The notes: generated by a model not told the origin, from the sequence alone. Positions 24,331 through 37,404 are shown, numbered from the stretch's first letter. The stretch: 64,000 nt of DNA from Angiostrongylus vasorum (GCA_018806985.1 JADANN010000401.1:806001-870000); one strand, 5' to 3'. Made by a program: numbers and translations.

Positions 24331-25129
24331 ATTGAGCTGCGACTTGATGATCGACTTGATGACCTCGCAAAAGCCAAATGACGACGGTTTCCACTGAAAT
24401 ACAGGGGTAATTCTTGAAGCGTTTCACAGTCGCCCTAAGAGGCAGTCACTGGGCTTGCGGATCGTAAAATGATTTGCTTCTCCCTTGTGACTGGAATACT
24501 CTCAGGACGGAAACAGTTATCTAATATATGCCTTCGGGAATATTTAAGAATGGTAAAACAACATCTAGAATACTTAGCACTAATGAAACGCCTTACATAA
24601 ATGTGTTTTGTATCTCAGAGAGGGGTTGCCATCCCTTGGTTTTTTCTTCTTTTCTGTTTTCTTGTTCTTTCTTTCAGTTTTTTCTCCGTGATCAGTATCG
24701 TACTCGACTTTGAATAAGTAACATCTATTCAATACTTGACGTATTCTCCAGACATCAGCGAAACTCAGATATTCAAATGCTGTTATACGGGATTTTTCCA
24801 GTTCTCTACCAAATCATCTACGCACAGGAAAAACACCGTCGTTCACGTCGAGGTTCATCGAAAACACAGCGCTTCCTCAAGAGTCTACTATCGATTTGAT
24901 ATAGCGAGCGACTAACTAAAAGCTGTGAAAACTCGATTTTAAACTTTTATTATTAGCTCTAACGGTGATCTATTGTATTGTTTTCAGTTAGGATGTCTCA
25001 GTATTACACAGTCACAAAGAAATTTTTCCCCGTATACATCACATTTGTGATGGATTCATAATAATGAACAATTGGAAAATGTCACGTAGTGATAGAGTCA
25101 TTGACCGTCTAAACTCAATAATTTTTGCA
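24331..25129. other. Intergenic DNA, no supported feature
   Basis: Nothing supported beyond short accidental frames. Confidence 0.4.
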
Positions 25130-25414
25130 TTAAAGGATAAAGGATAAAGCTCTCGGCGTTGATCAATCCCTGAGGGATGCGCCATGCATTCTACTTCATT
25201 AAGCATCATTTAGAGGTGGTCGAGTGCTTATCTGGGCCTTTACAATGACTCGCGGTGGCCTACCGATGTATCGAGCCAATGCTGCTATCCACACGGACAA
25301 GTCTGCTACCAATTTGCCGTCTCCGGAGAGATGGAAGGCTTGGTGGACCGTGGGCGCAGGGATCAATTCCACATTTATGTTGCAGGGCACCTCCGACCAA
25401 TGCGCCACACGCAT
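25130..25414 (-). repeat. SINE-A copy, nearly full length
   Basis: The left end shows the tail on the complementary strand as AAAGGATAAAGGATAAAGC, so the tail is a repeated TTTATCC heptamer. The body is well conserved, and the head at the right is GATGCGTGTGGCGCATTGG. I did not find a convincing flanking duplication. Confidence 0.85.
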
Positions 25415-26257
25415 CTTAACTTTGCATCGGTGTAGAAAATCCTGAACTACTCAGTTTTCACATAATACAATGGAAAACTCGATTTTTGACTTGAAAATAC
25501 CGTCGAGTTTCGCTCGGTTTTCACGATCATCTGCAGAATTTCCCATAATTGTACTACTTGCCTAGAGATGAAGGATGTATTTTCAGTACGATTTAGTTTC
25601 AAATAGCGTTAGATTAAACGCTTTATGTATTTTTAATGCATTTCCTTTAGCTCTTATGCTAACCAGAAAGAATTAAAAAACCCTGAAACTTCTGGGAGTT
25701 CCGGAGTCTAGAGATGAATAAACGCCATCAACGGCTTGAAGTCACACTGACAGTCGTTCGTTCGGCGGCTTTTTCTACTGTTCTTTTTCCTTGTTTCAGT
25801 GTCGCTTCGTATAAAACTTTCAACCCGTTGCCGAAATGTTTATTCATCTTTCATTGCTTTATCGATTTCATAGCTGGACACAAAGAGCATATAAAATACG
25901 AGGCAGCTTATAACTCTTCTATAGTTCTGCCGCATTCACTAGCGTTCTTCACATTCCCACAATTATCATACCTTTTATCCTTCCACTAGGTTCGCTCTGT
26001 TTTTGTCATTTCTGATCTCATCATATCCCAGATCTCATCTTTTGTCGACTTCAGGCGTCGATATTCGTTCTCACGATCACATTAAAAGTATAATGGCGTG
26101 AGCAATCGTTGATTTTGTGCATGGAATGAATTATCTGGAGGAAATAGATGAAGGGGGAGTAAACGACATTTTGGAAACATTACCTGCTTATATTTTTAAA
26201 AATCTCAGGATCTTACAAAAACTGGCAATCTCAAAGGGAAATCTTAACTGCTCAGAG
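25415..26257. other. Intergenic DNA, no supported feature
   Basis: No gene or known repeat was recognised. The frame at 25,714-25,989 is phenylalanine/serine-rich without a domain I know. Confidence 0.4.
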
Positions 26258-26498
26258 AGGATAAAAAGGATAAAGCTTTCGGCGTTAACCAATCCCTGGG
26301 GGATGAGTCATCATTCGACTACATTGAGCATCATTAGAGGTGATTAAAATCACATCCGTGCTATTACAGAATGACTTATGGTGGCTTACCAATGTATGAA
26401 GTCAGCGCTGCTATTCTGTTAGAAAGTCTGGTAGTAACGTACCAACCCGAATGACGGAAGCTTGGTGAGCCCTGCGCCAGCGATCGAACCAACGGTCA
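26258..26498 (-). repeat. SINE-A copy, head degenerate
   Basis: The tail complement AGGATAAAAAGGATAAAGC is clear. The body continues in family order to GCGATCGAACCAACGG, where the B box lies. The A box is lost. Confidence 0.75.
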
Positions 26499-28766
26499 AC
26501 TGCATGGAGAGAAAGAGAATGGTATTGATGAATACATCTGTTTAGGTGAAATTTAGACATAACTCAGAAGTGGTTTAAACGAATGAACTCGATCCAACAC
26601 AATTCCGTTTATCCTCTGATAGTAGAATGTCGTCTTCATTTACGGATTTCGCGGCGCCGATTGTGAGGATACGGCGTCCGAGCACTAGGCGCTTTGATCG
26701 GCCCATTAACTGTCGACACCAGAGGACACTGATCCTACCAACTTCTGTTCCACTGAAAGTCCTGAAAAACAGTTGTTCTCTATATCACGAACGGTGTTCA
26801 TGATATCATCTCTCGAAACAGGTGGCAATGCTATTTTGTGCCAATTAAACGACCTCATTATCTTGACTGAAAAATTGGGTACGTTCGCTAAAATAATGGA
26901 TGCAGAATTTAAACGAGAACTAGGCACGATCCAAAGGAACCAACTCGTACCGACATACGCGTCGAAGTGTACTCTTTGTTGACTGGTAGCAGAACTTCGT
27001 CCATATTGATGGTTGTTTTGCCTGCGACGGTGTTCGAACCGCTCGGTCGCTTCCCATCAGTCTCAGTCGGTTGCCGTGTGAGAAATTGGGTGTGGTCGCA
27101 AAAAATATAATACATAGATAATCGCAATTAGTATCATGTAGCCGATTTGTCTACGACTTGTTCTTGAGACGACTGATTCTTTTTCTCTTCGATAGAGTTG
27201 AAACTTCAACCTCTGTCACCCCACTACGTCGTTCTCGTTCTTTTTTCGATTTTTGTTTCCAAATCCCTTTTCCACTATTTGCTTGGTTCAATTCTTGCTT
27301 TATACAAAACTAAAATATTATTAGACTACGGGAAAAAAAACACGAAACAGAAGTACTGTTTCCATAGACATAAAACTTATGGCATGTAAATCAAAATAGT
27401 CTTCTTGTAAATGGACAAAGTAGCCCAAAACCTGTTGTTTCAAGAACAGCTGGTCTCTTCCTACACTTCGAGATACTGAATCGTCTTTTTCACTTGGAAA
27501 GATCTATGGGAACAAATTCGTTTGAATGAAAGTTGTCTTAAAAAAGACGAAGGCTGAATTGTTCAGAGTTCTCCCTCAAGCCTAGATTTGGCTAGCATCC
27601 AAAATTACATAAATAAGCAAATAAATAAATAAATATGCAAAATGTTATGTGCTACCAAGTACTGAGAAAAATCAGGCTTGATACCACTCCTAGAACAAGG
27701 ACTAATTTTTTACGCACTCTTATTAGCTGTGGTACCGTAATGGGAGTTTCTGATTCCCTTTGATTTGATCTTAACTTAACTGTTTAAAGATTTCGGGAAC
27801 ACCAGGATTCGGATCATTGAGAATCTGTTTATTGACAAGAAACCAGAACTTTGGAGTATTGATCCTTTACTTCAAGTACATTGTTACGCCTTTTTTTATA
27901 TGCTCATCGCTCTTTTTGCGCTTAATTTCTATCTACAGATGTTTTTTACTGCGCAATTTTTCCGTTTACACTCATACTTGTTAAAGTTTACTATCCAGTT
28001 CTTCTTCAAGAAGAACCAATTTTTTCTTCTCACAATTTGTTTTTGACATTCTCTGAAAAAAATATTGCTGTTGCATTGACTCGTATCCCAGGCTTGCGAT
28101 CCTAGAGCTTTTCTCCCCATTATTTATTTCATCTTCAATTTTCGTCTTATTTTTTATGAATCCCCCGTAAAACTTAACTCCAATCAATTTCTCTTAACCA
28201 AAGAAAGTAATGACAACTGTTTGTATGAAAACGAAGCGAGATCTAACTAGCTATTTTATTTAGCTGCCTTTAAGCAAAGGTTTTAGTAGCATTGTGTATG
28301 TTGGACCAATTAAAAAATTATGAATGAACTAGTAAGTTAACGAACGAGTACTGTTCACATCCGAACGGGTACTATAGTGCTACATAACTTAATGCAAGTT
28401 AAAGTTCGCTACCGAGAAACAATCGACAAATCGTAATTTTTTTGTCCTCAGTGGTAAACTCACAGTGACATCTTCCACTACCAGTGGTGCTGGCGAACTT
28501 TGACAAGTACTTGTTCAGTACTCCGAAAATATTTACTTAACCTCTAGTTTATTACAGATTCCGCATATGCACTGATTATCTGATGCTAAGAAGAGCTTTC
28601 CTCCAGTGCTTTCTCATGCTGGTGTGCTCTGAAATTGCACTGAATCGCCGGTATCAACCGTATAAAGGACGTCGATATGAACTCACATTGTTCGTTCGGT
28701 GAGTTCGTACGAAATCAAGAATTTACGAGAGAGCTGATATACTAGACATTTGGTATTTACGTGCTA
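26499..28766. other. Intergenic DNA, no supported gene
   Basis: Two - strand frames at 26,706-26,927 and 26,909-27,127 overlap in different frames and are not assignable. A tRNA-like GGTTCGAACACC occurs on the - strand near 27,040 without a matching cloverleaf. Confidence 0.35.
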
Positions 28767-29005
28767 CGTGTAGCGCAATGGTTGGAGGTGCCTTTACGAT
28801 CCACAAGGTTGTTGGCTCGATCCCACACCGCTTATTAATCTAGCCCTCCACTCTTCCGCGGTCGGCCAATGTATTAGACTTGCTCGGGAGGACAGCAACA
28901 TTGATTTTGATTTCATAGATTGGCAGACCATCGCCATTATTGTATGAGCCAGATATGCATTCAATCATATCTGAAATGAAACGAATGGGATTCGAATGCA
29001 CGAAG
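28767..29005 (+). repeat. SINE-A copy, 3' end missing
   Basis: The head GCTACGTGTAGCGCAATGGTT and a B box GGCTCGATCCC are present, then the body to ATGCATTCAATCAT. The tail is not recognisable. A diverged copy. Confidence 0.7.
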
Positions 29006-29407
29006 CAACTTTGGAGGATAACTGAACAACAATTGAACGCAATTTCCTTTTATACATCCTCAGAATTGAATGGAATCTGATGCTTGGTTCTTCACGTGCG
29101 CCTGAAGGACGATCAACTATGCCGCTCCTATAGTTAAACACATCCATTCAGTAATCAGAAGAAGAACAATAAAGTGCAATCATTCCATAGTATCGATTTC
29201 TTACGCATATCCACTGATCGTCAGGATTTTCAACAAACCTACTTTCCCTTCATACTTGACGCTAGGTAAAACACAGACTTCTCATTTTATGCCACAAAAA
29301 GCAGTTTATAGTGCGCGCGGGAATAATGGGAGTATTATGACACCATAAAGCCAAAAAAAACATTTAGTGTTCATACTAGTCATCGTTGGTTTGCTTAACT
29401 TTTTACT

Positions 29408-29697
29408 GTTGCGTGTGCCGCGTAGTGGTTAGGGTCACCCGAAACAAAAAAAGTGGCCCTTTGGTTCGCTATCGCGCTCCGATCCAATCAAGCCTTCTAA
29501 CGTTCCACGATCGAAAAATTGGTTGCAAGCTATCTGGGGAGCATAGCAGCACTGACTTAACACATAGATGAGCCCCCCGCAGGTCACTGTTTAGATGAGA
29601 TAAGCATTCATTCATCTCGAACGATGCTTAATAAAGTGAAACTCATGGCGGATCCTCCAGGGAATGATCAATATCGAACGTTCTATGCTTTATTCCC
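29408..29697 (+). repeat. SINE-A copy, diverged
   Basis: The head is GCGTGTGCCGCGTAGTGG. The body TAGCAGCACTGACTTAACAC and the end TCCAGGGAATGATCAATATC with CTTTATTCC follow. It is complete but carries many substitutions. Confidence 0.75.
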
Positions 29698-30702
29698 TGT
29701 TTTAGAAATCACAACGTAACGGACGCAAAGTTCTTCCGATTGGTTGGCGTTGATAACACGGCTGACTTCAATGTTTCTGCAGGAAACACATTTGAGCACA
29801 CCTTTGAGGTACGGCGGAAGGGCTACTGGATATTGTTCGTCGAATTTCCGGGCGATCGATACGCCAAGTCTCCAAAAAAAGGTGAGATACTGTTGTTGTT
29901 CGGTGCTAAGTTTACATCATTTATGAATGAATCCAGGAGAATCTGTTTCTTCTACATCGAAATGGGAGCGATTAGTAACAGTTTACATAGGTCTACTATT
30001 TCGTTAAATTTCGCCATGATTAACCTCCATGAGTTTTATTTCTCCAGTTTTGTTTTTCATTCTTATTATAATATAAATACATGTTGTATTACAATACTGA
30101 TCCCCTTCTCCACACTTTGCTTACCACAAAAAGATGAAGCCTTGGCTTCTAAGACATTTCCTCTTATGGTAGTCCAACCTCTGAAAATTTCCAATTCAAA
30201 CTAGCCCTTAACAGGTTAACAAAAGAAGCTGTCTTCTAAATGATTCTCCGAAACTGTCTTTCCCTATCAGTGTAGAGCAAAGTGCACCTTTTTTTGAGTA
30301 AGCATTTCTACTTAACAACGTCATGAAGCACCTGCTTTTTTCGGAAGTCGGTCACTCTCTCCTCTCAGACATTCGACGTGGGAAAATTCAGGAAATAAAG
30401 AGGTGAAAGAGATAAGTCCATCACAAAATTGTCACGAATGCTCATAGCTTTAGAGATTTTTCTGGAAAAAAAGCAAAAGCTATGGAATATACCAATCTTT
30501 TTGTTGTATAAAGACTGTCAATTTTCACAAAAAAGCAGTCGTTGAGGTATTTGAGCGTTCAGTCGACATTGAAATCCAGCGCATCCCACTTTGTATTAAA
30601 TATTGTGAGGAATAAAACCACTTATTTTCAAACACAATGCACCACAAGTTTACAAATATAACGAGTTTAAATGCGAACCTTTTACTTGCTGACTACTTGA
30701 AA
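29698..30702. other. Intergenic DNA with an exon-like open frame
   Basis: An open frame at 29,740-30,204 begins GVDNTADFNVSAGN. Within it, 29,782-29,807 has acceptor-like TTTCTGCAG before GAAACAC and donor-like GTACGG. I cannot assign the protein to a family or connect it to a second exon, so no gene is called. Confidence 0.3.
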
Positions 30703-30850
30703 ACTAGCTGAGAGAAACGCAAAACAAGCGCCGCAGAGGTACAGTATGTAATACACGAGCCCCGGAAAGGGTAATCGTGGTTCGATCCGGCCCACTGTCC
30801 AAGTTTCGCAAACATCTCACCATCGTTGTTGTTATATTTCACAGAAAGAG
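30703..30850 (+). repeat. SINE-C copy
   Basis: It has AACTAGCTGAGAGAAACGC, an A-box region, the B-box-like GTGGTTCGATCCGGCCC and the tail AAGTTTCGCAAACATCTCACC. It shares its tail with SINE-B but has a different tRNA-like head. Confidence 0.7.
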
Positions 30851-32193
30851 TTTATGTGAAGATTTCCGTTACAAAGGGATCTCTATTAACATTTATAATA
30901 CTGTATTCTGTGGGAGTCATACCGTGAGAAAATAATGGCTGCTCTTGATTTTAAATCAACATATCCTAGCTAATAGTAAATTTTATTAATCGAGACTATT
31001 GGATTTTATACAACTTTACAAACACGATAAAAAACATTGTCTTTTACCATGACGAAATCCTATCTTTCTGGAGCTCACGATATTGGCTTCTTCCACCTTG
31101 TTACTTCAAAGCTCATATTTCGAAGATGAAAGCAAATGAACAAACGACATTTCGTGGCATACGTTTACGTAAGAGAGAATCACCATCCATAGGTGATCGA
31201 ATTTCAGGGTGGCATAGGGCAGATTGCGATCCAAATGTAGTTCTCTGTAGTTTTTATGGTTGCAATTGCCACTGTTTCCTTGAAAATCTTAAAAACTCAA
31301 ATTTTGCTATCACTTCCTGGAAGTACTAGTTGTAAGCATATTCAAATTGAAAAGCGGATGCTACAACGCTTGTTCACCCTCAATGTAAGATAGAGCGAAG
31401 TCTCTTCTATGGGGCGGTTAAAGTACCGAACTCTTGAAATGCTCTGGTGATCGATAAATTATCGTCTGTTGTCGAAAAACCAGCTTCGACGCTACACGGG
31501 TGAACATGCTACGTTAATAAAGCTTAACTCAACTCAACAATACCGTTCAGTTTTCAAAATGTTCATGACAAATGACCTAAACTGCTCGTCATGAGCCCAC
31601 CAATTCGGACCACAAAGTTTCACTTTTGAAGCACTGTAATCTATAAGAACTTAACCTTCACCGAACCAATCAATCATCACTGGTCGCAAAAATTGTTTGG
31701 TTACAAAAAAATTGCACCCTAGTTGTGTATGGCAAGCGTTCTGTCTCGTTTTAGAGCTGTTATTTAGCTCATGAGTGCTTTTGAGCAGGCAAAAGGAACA
31801 CGGTATCCTTCCAGAACTTTTATGTCCACCTGCCTTTCAATTGATTCCCTTTAACCCATTTTCCCCCGCTACCATATTTCGTCTCTGGCCTAACGGACCA
31901 CGCACAGTTTTTCATCGGCCGCGAACTTTCTGGTTTTTCTTGGCAATAAAAAATCCTTCTTCAATAAATAGAGGACTTGAGAGGATTTAAAGACAAAAAA
32001 GACTGTAGACGAGACGTTGCTCTATCGTTGTATAGTTATCAGTGGCTTCCATGGTACTATTACTGTGTGTTATTATGGTCCACTATGCAAATACGTTGCT
32101 ACCTGCATTTGAAGGTATTTTCCATTTGTATCGAGTCTATTTCGGTGTTTTTTTTATACCCAAAAAATTCCGTGAAATAACCTTGGTTCATTA
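30851..32193. other. Intergenic DNA, no supported feature
   Basis: Near 31,515 the sequence AATAAAGCTTAACTCAACTC suggests a retroelement 3' end with a short repeated tail. I could not confirm a family upstream of it. Confidence 0.3.
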
Positions 32194-32446
32194 TAAAGGA
32201 GAAAATAAAGGCTAGAGCTCTCGTCACTGATCAATCAAAGCGCCAAGAATTCGACTTCATTAAACATCGTTAGAGGTGATTGGATGCATATCTGCGCTTT
32301 ACAATGACTCGCGGTGGCCTACCGATGTGTAGAGCCAGTGCTGCTCTCCTTCCAGGCAAGTCTGATACCATTTTGCCGAACCCGTGGAGAGAGAAGGCCC
32401 ATGGGCGCGGTGTCGATCCCATATGTATAACCGCGCCAGATCCTCG
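32194..32446 (-). repeat. SINE-A copy, head degenerate
   Basis: The - strand body is well conserved (GTCTGATACC complement, TAGAGCCAGTGCTGCT-like block, GCATTCGACTTCATT-like block). The B-box region is GGGATCGACACC on the - strand. The A box is broken. Confidence 0.75.
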
Positions 32447-32706
32447 ATAACTCAGATAACTTCTGGCTAATTAACGCATAGCTACTTGGACCGAGATAAG
32501 ATTGCGTCTATATGTCGGAAATATCGCTTGGTCAGACAGTTTCCTACGTGGAATATGAGTGTCAATGGAAAAACCTACTTGGATACTTGGACGACACTTC
32601 TTCACGAGTTGTGCGGACTCGAACACATTCTCCATTGGTTTTTTTATTTTCGTTATCGTCGCTCGTGGTGGTGGTTTGTTTAGAGCCAAAAGGGAGGGTG
32701 CGTGTC

Positions 32707-32758
32707 TCACTCCGTGATCTGTAAACCCGCAGCTGCAGGTTTACAGATCACGGAGTGA
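32707..32758. repeat. 52 bp near-perfect palindrome
   Basis: The left arm TCACTCCGTGATCTG... (32,707-32,727) and the right arm (32,738-32,758) are exact reverse complements over 21 bases. The 10 base centre CGCAGCTGCA is itself palindromic except for one pair. The whole 52 bp can therefore fold on itself with a single mismatch. It begins exactly where the LINE-1 coding sequence stops. Confidence 0.97.
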
Positions 32759-35290
32759 TTGACTTTAGTTACGAACACGTCCTCCCAACGTGTAGGCGAA
32801 CCCTAGCGGACGCCTGCACCCACATGAAGTTCACTCTACAGTTCTTTTCATCCATCTGTCATTTGTTCTTCTCATTAGAAGGCCGGCCCATCTATGCTTC
32901 CCTATCGACGAATCTTCTCCTGGGCTTAGGAGGTGAGGCAGATTTCGTAGATCAAAGTTTCGCATATTGATAGATATGCTAGATATTGAGGGTGCCGGTT
33001 ATATTTCAGAAGACATCGCTCAAGCGCTCTGTGAGTAGTGCGAAGCATTCTTGACGTAGTTGAAGTATCAACCCACTTTTCCGCAGCATAACAGAGTGCT
33101 GGGAGGACCGTAGAATCGAAGAGATGAGTGCGGATTTTCGGGTCCTTCAGTTAGTTGGTCGCTGACTTCTTTGAGAGGCGCGGATGGGACCCAAGTTGCT
33201 CTCCTTCTTCTTTCTAATTCCTCCTTTATGTCGTTCTCCATGTTCACTGAACACACAAGGCAATCAGAGAACTACCTAATTCGACCTGATCACCTTCCTA
33301 CAATGAGTTTCCCATGAACTGGGTTTTGTTCTGATTTGAGCGTATTACGTCTTTTTTCCCGCTTCGTTAAGATCATTGATCATCGTCTCTGTTTTTAGTG
33401 GTACTTGGGAATATGACGACGTCATCGGCGAAACGAGGATTTGACTAGAATTTTCTATCAATAACTATGCCTTTATCACTACAAAGATGCTGAGATATTT
33501 GCAAAACTCCGGACCGCAGGTGTCTGCGGTGGGAACGAACGCGCTATTGTCCTTTCCGGGGAGTAGCGCGTTCACCACCACACCATGCGGGTCCTTCGTT
33601 TCGCCTATCCCTCAGCTAGTTGATTATAACTAAAAGCCTCAGCTTAACTGGGTTTAATGCCGATGTGGGCTTCCCCAGATCAGTCCCGGTGACGGGTGAT
33701 TGCTGATGGCACAGATCGATAAGAACTAGCTTATTTCCAGCAAGGATTTTAGAGTTTGGAACGGGGATTGTGGGAAGGAAAAAGGTTGCTGTAGAACTTC
33801 TGCATTATCAATTCTATACCGTGGCGGAAAAATTTTGGTGATTCCGTCTTCGTCCATTAGAGCTGACAGAGGAACATTACAATCGCACAAGTCCCGACGG
33901 CTGTTTTTCACACTGTTTCTTTTCATGCTGCTTTTAACAGTTTCTTTTGTCTGTACCGATGTATATCTTCTTGAGCTCTTCTGCAACAGACATTTAGCAC
34001 TAACCGTGTTGAACTTGTTGCAGTAAAGTCAACCTTCATTTCTTTCATCTGCTCGAGCTGCTCCTTAGTCATAACGGAGATGGGATCTGATCTTATTGCT
34101 TGAGGAACTTTGACTGATTCGCCACAACTTTTAAATCCTTCAACAAGCAGACCTTAGTCTTCCTGGTCTTCTTTAATCTGCCAGTGACGTTTGGCTAGGA
34201 TTTCGTTCAGAATGTTCTCGTCATATACAGTTAGTCTGCTCTTTCATGAACGTTGACATGATTTTTTTTTCCAGCGCACTGCTGCATCGAATCTTTGCGT
34301 GAAGGTGGTGATCGGATTCAGTATAGAATGATGGGACCACCGATGCGTCAAGCAAGCACCATCTTCCATGCATAAGAATATGGTTGATTTCCACACTAGG
34401 CGTGCCGTCAGACGACTCCTTTTTTCCAAAGGCGGTTTTTTTTCTGGAAAAATAAGTTTCTGTGAAAACGGCGTGCTCCGACAGGAGTTCTGCAAGCCGG
34501 TTTGCATTCTTATTTCTTTGTCCCTAAACTTAATTTCTCCCGTCATGTATTTGCTCTCATTTGCACTTCTTGTTCTGGCGTTGAAGTCTCCGACAACTAT
34601 TTTAGAACACCGTTTATCACTGCGGATAGCCTCCCCTCTATGGACTGATGTAGAACACATCTAATTCGTACTCATCAGCTGCATCGGTCGGTGAGCAGCA
34701 GTTGATGGCAGCGACCTTCTTATGATGTGTTGGTTGAAGGCGGTGGTCAGCTATGATAGGGGAAAGAATCTCATACGTGCTGACGAGATGGACGCTGGAT
34801 GGGTTGACGACAAAACCTACGCCACCGACATTTCGTGGTAGGACCTTCCCTCCGGGCATGACAAGGGTCCTGTAGTTTAGTTGGCGTATGTCAGCATTCC
34901 TGCTTTTTGCTTCTTGTAGGGGCGATCACATGAAATTTGATGTGATCTGTGGGTTGATGCGTGAAGATTGGAGTCTGAGGAGACTGTCTGGCATTATACA
35001 TGCAGGGTAAGAAACAATCTCCATGGAGCGCCATGTGTGCAATCGTCAGACCCTGTTCCATTGACGTCCTGCCTAACGCGAGATTATGTGACCTTTTGCC
35101 GGTCGTCTCACCGCCTGATGTTACAGACGGAAGCACCCAATATGCGGGGTACCGAAGCTGGTCGATTGCTAGTTGAGCAATTTGATCCTTCTTGTAGTCC
35201 TGACTTAACGTTGCAAGGGTGTTTCCACGTTTACACCACGATCCAGTGGAAGCATCTTTTCGGCAACAGATTCTTCGTTCGGTCTACCTA
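32759..35290 (-). mobile_element. RTE-clade LINE relic 1
   Basis: Read on the - strand, this shows the modules of one RTE-type polyprotein in order, broken by stops and frameshifts. The endonuclease start region (CMYNARQS, DHIKFHVIA) is at about 35,000-34,900. VGGVGFVVNPSSVHLVSTYEIL and INCCSPTDAADEYELD are at about 34,850-34,660. VVGDFNAR is at about 34,590. PLSALMDEDG, just before the reverse transcriptase, is at about 33,860. The polymerase motif FADDVVIF is at about 33,440 and NMENDIKEELERRRRATW at about 33,230. TVLPALCYAAEKW (about 33,110), AKHRWAG (about 32,890) and WEDVFVTKV (about 32,770) follow. A SINE-B pair interrupts it at 33,483-33,728, and the central polymerase part is missing. 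Confidence 0.85.
33483..33728. repeat. Two SINE-B fragments in inverted order inside LINE-1
   Basis: The segment 33,483-33,622 is a - strand SINE-B head plus tail (B box disturbed, GGACCCGCATGGTGTGG on the - strand). The segment 33,637-33,728 is the + strand 5' block (CTTAACTGGGTTTAATGCCG, GACGGGTGATTGCTGATGGC). They lie between the LINE-1 segments carrying FADD and LSALMDEDG. Confidence 0.75.
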
Positions 35291-35785
35291 CTAGCTGATT
35301 CGGAGACGATATTAAGACCGAAATGAAAAATGTAAGTGGGGATGAAAAATGACCACCACTCAAGGACGTTATAGAAACCAAATGAAAAATTGGAATAAAA
35401 ATGTGATTCGTTGGCTCCAGAAAATTACAAACTCATGTGACTGTTTGGGAAAACTCTTACCTTGTGACCTTGCTGAAAAATGCTTCTTTATATTTGTAAG
35501 GCTAGGCTGAAAGTAGTTTTGGTATATGTACCTTGTTTCACTGATAAGCTGCAGTGATATCGTCAGTTATATTTGCAAAGTTTTAAAGTAATTTCGAGAC
35601 TTTAGTCAGCTAGAAGTAGATAACATTATTGGTCAGCTCCGTTAAGGCAAGTAATCACATTGATATCGTAAGGACAGTCGTCCGAAAACTTCTGAAAAGT
35701 GCGGCCGAGAAAAATATAAGGACTTAATGTATAAGTTCTATCTACAACTCGTTATTTTTTTTCCGGTAGTGTATTATATGACATA
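35291..35785. other. Intergenic DNA, no supported feature
   Basis: Nothing recognised. Confidence 0.4.
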
Positions 35786-35955
35786 CAACCACAATGATGC
35801 TGACATTTGCAAAATTTGGACCATAAACTAGATCAAACCCGCGGTTCTGCACCACCGAGGCCCTCAATCTGCCTTCCACTCAGCTAGTCTTTTACACTAA
35901 CGGTGCCATCAACAGTCACTCGTCAGTGGGAATGGGGTCAAAGTTTTGCAAGCAC
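35786..35955 (-). repeat. SINE-C copy, diverged
   Basis: The complement carries the tail CCACAATGATGCTGACATTTG, then a B-box remnant, GAGGCCCTCAATCTGCC and GTCAACAGTCACTCG-like sequence in family order. Confidence 0.6.
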
Positions 35956-36057
35956 CTGCACCGCCATCATGAGTCGCACATGCCGCCGAAAACCATTGCG
36001 ACTTTCAGATTTGAACAACATATTTTAGCTCGTAGAAAACGTCGTCAAAGGGGAAAA

Positions 36058-36330
36058 GGAATAGGATGAGCGGTGTTGATCCATCTCTTTATGACAGACC
36101 ATACATTCCACTTCATTCGTGACACCAAAGAAGTGACTGAGTATTGCCGGCCCTCGCCCAGTAGCTTGCGGTGTCCATTAATGTTCCACATCACTGGTAT
36201 TCATTCCTAAACCGAACCTGGGACCACTTTTGCCGACATCAGAGATGTAGAGGACTTCCTTGGCCTGCCGTTCAGAGTTGAACCAACGACCATGCCTACA
36301 GTGCAACGCATTTCTAACCTTCGTGTTTCA
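36058..36330 (-). repeat. Very diverged SINE-A
   Basis: The order of family blocks is kept (GTTGATCCATC, CATTCCACTTCATTCG, GCGGTGTCC, GACCACTTTTGCCGAC, GAACCAACGACC), but identity is low. Further possible SINE-A remnants at 36,650-36,790 and 37,060-37,165 are too decayed to call. Confidence 0.45.
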
Positions 36331-37404
36331 CACACCATGTAGTTTAACGCTAACGCGAAGATTCATTCACTCACTTCACACATGTTTAAAACTGCCTTCA
36401 GTATGAATAACAGTACCGCTTCGATGCAATTTTTGAACGAATCAGAGGAGTATAATCCACTTATATACATGTAAAAAAGACTGCACTGTACAAGATGGTT
36501 AAGACAATGTAAGTCGCTTCTTAATGAGCAACCTATTCGCCATTTGGGGAATCGCCATATAGCACCGTGACTAACCAATTCAAGATCTTTCACATGAAAA
36601 AGACATATGGAGTTCTAACACTATTTCTAATACAGGACCAGTATAGAGCAATGACTAAAGGTGGTTCTGAAATACACATGGTCTGTGGTTAGAATTTTCC
36701 TCCCAGGCTAACCAAACCTCTATTCGGGGTCGGCGAATTGAAACAGAACTAGTTTTTGAATGATGGAGAATTTGTCTTGAAACATTGCTAGGCACGTGCA
36801 TCGTGCATCTTTAAGGGGTTAAGTGAACACGATACGCTTTAACCGTCATTTTGAATACAATATCAACTTAGTGCATCACTTCAAACTGGTATGGTTCAAA
36901 TTTCTTGTAACGTTTCGCATGTCCTTACTGTTGTAGGCAACCCATCTATAATTATGAACATCTCTTACACAAAAATTAACGGAACTTTTCACAAATAGAA
37001 TCATCAGCAACCTTACTCGTATTGTATCTTTCTAAATCTGAAACTGATCTTGTTATTTGCTAATAAATTGGTATCGGGGAAAGGTGGTACGAATTTGTCG
37101 ACGTCTAAAGAATGACCGGGTTTTTATTCCCAAAAACCTTTAGCTGCTGTGCTACACGTGTCCCCGAAAAGAAATACCTGACCCCCATTTCTTTCCGTTA
37201 CCTAGCAATTGCTGATTTTAATTAAAGCGCAAACAGACTTTTACTTTACTCATTTAATGTTAATTTATTAACAATCTCATCAACTGCACTAGTCTTTTAA
37301 AGAAACTGTGGACTCCATGGTTAGCAACATAGATATTCTACTCATTCTCCGGTCTTTACTCACTCTATGTTTACTTTTATTTGCTGCCTACTACAATTTT
37401 CACG
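36331..37404. other. Intergenic DNA, no supported gene
   Basis: Only decayed SINE-like traces; no coding frame recognised. Confidence 0.35.
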
